From NCBI GenBank assembly GCA_022402445.1, contig JAKRSF010000013.1, positions 248,001 through 312,000 of the forward strand: DNA of 64,000 nt, written 5' to 3'. The notes beneath the pieces are model-generated. The model was given only the letters and a program-made list of their open reading frames with translations. It was not told where the DNA came from and did not search any database. The position numbers and the translations under genes are program-made. This DNA is from Cyanobacteriota bacterium (GTDB lineage: Bacteria > Cyanobacteriota > Cyanobacteriia > CACIAM-69d). Numbering within the stretch: position 1 is the first letter of the stretch; each line of letters opens with the position of its first letter. Positions 63,330 through 64,000 of this stretch are shown piece by piece.

Positions 63330-64000
63330 CTACCAGGGGTTGCCAATGACGGTGAAGGCGGCCCAGTGGAAGGGATGGGTGAGGTCAATGGAGGCCCCGT
63401 CGGCCCCGAGGCTGCTCGGCAGGGGCAAATAGCTCCCGTCGCGCCGCCGCAGTTGGCCATTTTCGATGCGCACCTGGCCGTTCAGCAGATCCAATTGGGC
63501 CTGACGCAGGGCGACGGTGGCGCTGGGGGCGGTGAGGAGGCGATCGTAAAAGGCGTCCATTAACGCTAGGGTACCCAGATCGCTGACGGTCCAGAGGCTG
63601 GCGATCGCGGTGGGCACCCCGGCGGCGACGGCCAACCCCGCAAACCCCAGTTCCGCATTGCGATCGCCCACGGCGGTTTTGCAGGCGCTCAGGACCAGCA
63701 GTTGCACCGGCGGCGTGGCCCAGTCGAGCGATCGCAGTTGATCGAGGGAGAGGGCCTCATCCCAAAAGCGCACGAACGATCGCGTCACCGGCCCCGCCCG
63801 AAAGTCCGCATGGGTGGCCAGATGCACAATTTTTTCGCCCCGCTGGCGCTGCCGTTGGAGATTGGCCGCCGTAAAGCCCTCATTCAAAACCTGCCGACTG
63901 CCGCCCCCCGCCCGCTGGAACCGCTGGGCGATCGCCGTCAACTCCAGGGGCACTCCCGGCAGCGGGGCCAAATCGCCAAATTCCGACGCCCCCATGGCCA
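63330..64000 (-). CDS. CHAT-domain protein, C-terminal part (runs off the window)
   Basis: At least 222 residues of a CHAT (caspase-like) protease domain. The catalytic His is in VHLATHADFR and the Cys in LLVLSACKTAVG; the C terminus HPFHWAAFTVIGNPW is typical. The frame stays open to the window edge, and cyanobacterial CHAT proteins usually carry long N-terminal TPR or surface domains, so the start lies outside. The proteolytic target is unknown. Confidence 0.9.
   Translation of the reverse strand, partial: AMGASEFGDLAPLPGVPLELTAIAQRFQRAGGGSRQVLNEGFTAANLQRQRQRGEKIVHLATHADFRAGPVTRSFVRFWDEALSLDQLRSLDWATPPVQLLVLSACKTAVGDRNAELGFAGLAVAAGVPTAIASLWTVSDLGTLALMDAFYDRLLTAPSATVALRQAQLDLLNGQVRIENGQLRRRDGSYLPLPSSLGADGASIDLTHPFHWAAFTVIGNPW

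Overview
The window is a GC-rich stretch of cyanobacterial chromosome. The octamer GCGATCGC (HIP1), a cyanobacterial signature, recurs through almost every gene and gap. The gene content agrees: psbA for the photosystem II D1 protein, a cyanobacterial-type RNase E, a group 2 sigma factor, PATAN-type response regulators, CofG, and the cyanobacterial families DUF928, DUF1997 and DUF3326. I see no transposase, phage gene, CRISPR array or rRNA. I do not name a genus.

Layout. 0.1-5.4 kb: a minus-strand run hemB, folE, a CobW-like GTPase and a metallophosphatase with eroded metal motifs; divergent from hemB is a SidA/PvdA-like flavin monooxygenase behind a strong Fur box. 5.4-9.2 kb: a GFA-domain protein, recA, a second metallophosphoesterase, and trmB. 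9.2-13.5 kb: a partner-switching signalling cluster (SpoIIE-type phosphatase, GGDEF protein, STAS protein, HATPase). 13.6-19.5 kb: a TPR glycosyltransferase, a HAD protein next to a HerA-like ATPase, a 1.1-kb non-coding stretch and a group 2 sigma factor. 19.7-32.3 kb: fabH/plsX, a PBP4-type peptidase, a repeat-rich LptC, a NYN (LabA-like) protein, metG, a transporter, two small exported or membrane proteins and a UbiH-like hydroxylase.

32.6-41.3 kb: psbA (Glu130 form, with visible promoter and terminator), cofG, a cupin, a DUF3326 pair, a CPBP protease, a LON-domain protein, pheA, DUF1997 and rnhB. 41.4-47.4 kb: rne with a roughly 780-nt upstream leader, preceded by a B12-binding radical SAM protein. 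47.8-54.1 kb: two small conserved-looking proteins, tRNA-Val(UAC), a CHASE2 nucleotide cyclase, two tandem DUF928 genes and moaA. 54.6-64 kb: guaA, an AT-rich gap with a DnaA-box cluster, a CDF metal transporter, ribD, a 57-aa membrane protein, mnmD, a type-IV-pilus chemotaxis-like set (CheY, PATAN-REC, CheW), and the C-terminal part of a CHAT protein that runs off the window.

The structures the genes do not explain best are: (1) three direct copies of the cyanobacterial DnaA box about two helical turns apart, in the guaA/CDF gap; (2) an interspersed 21-bp element, single or in tandem at six loci, three of them inside genes without breaking frame; (3) a near-consensus Fur box; (4) a long unannotated leader region before the sigma factor; (5) a perfect 15-bp palindrome ahead of the PATAN regulator. 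Functions are inferred from motifs read by eye; no database search was run.
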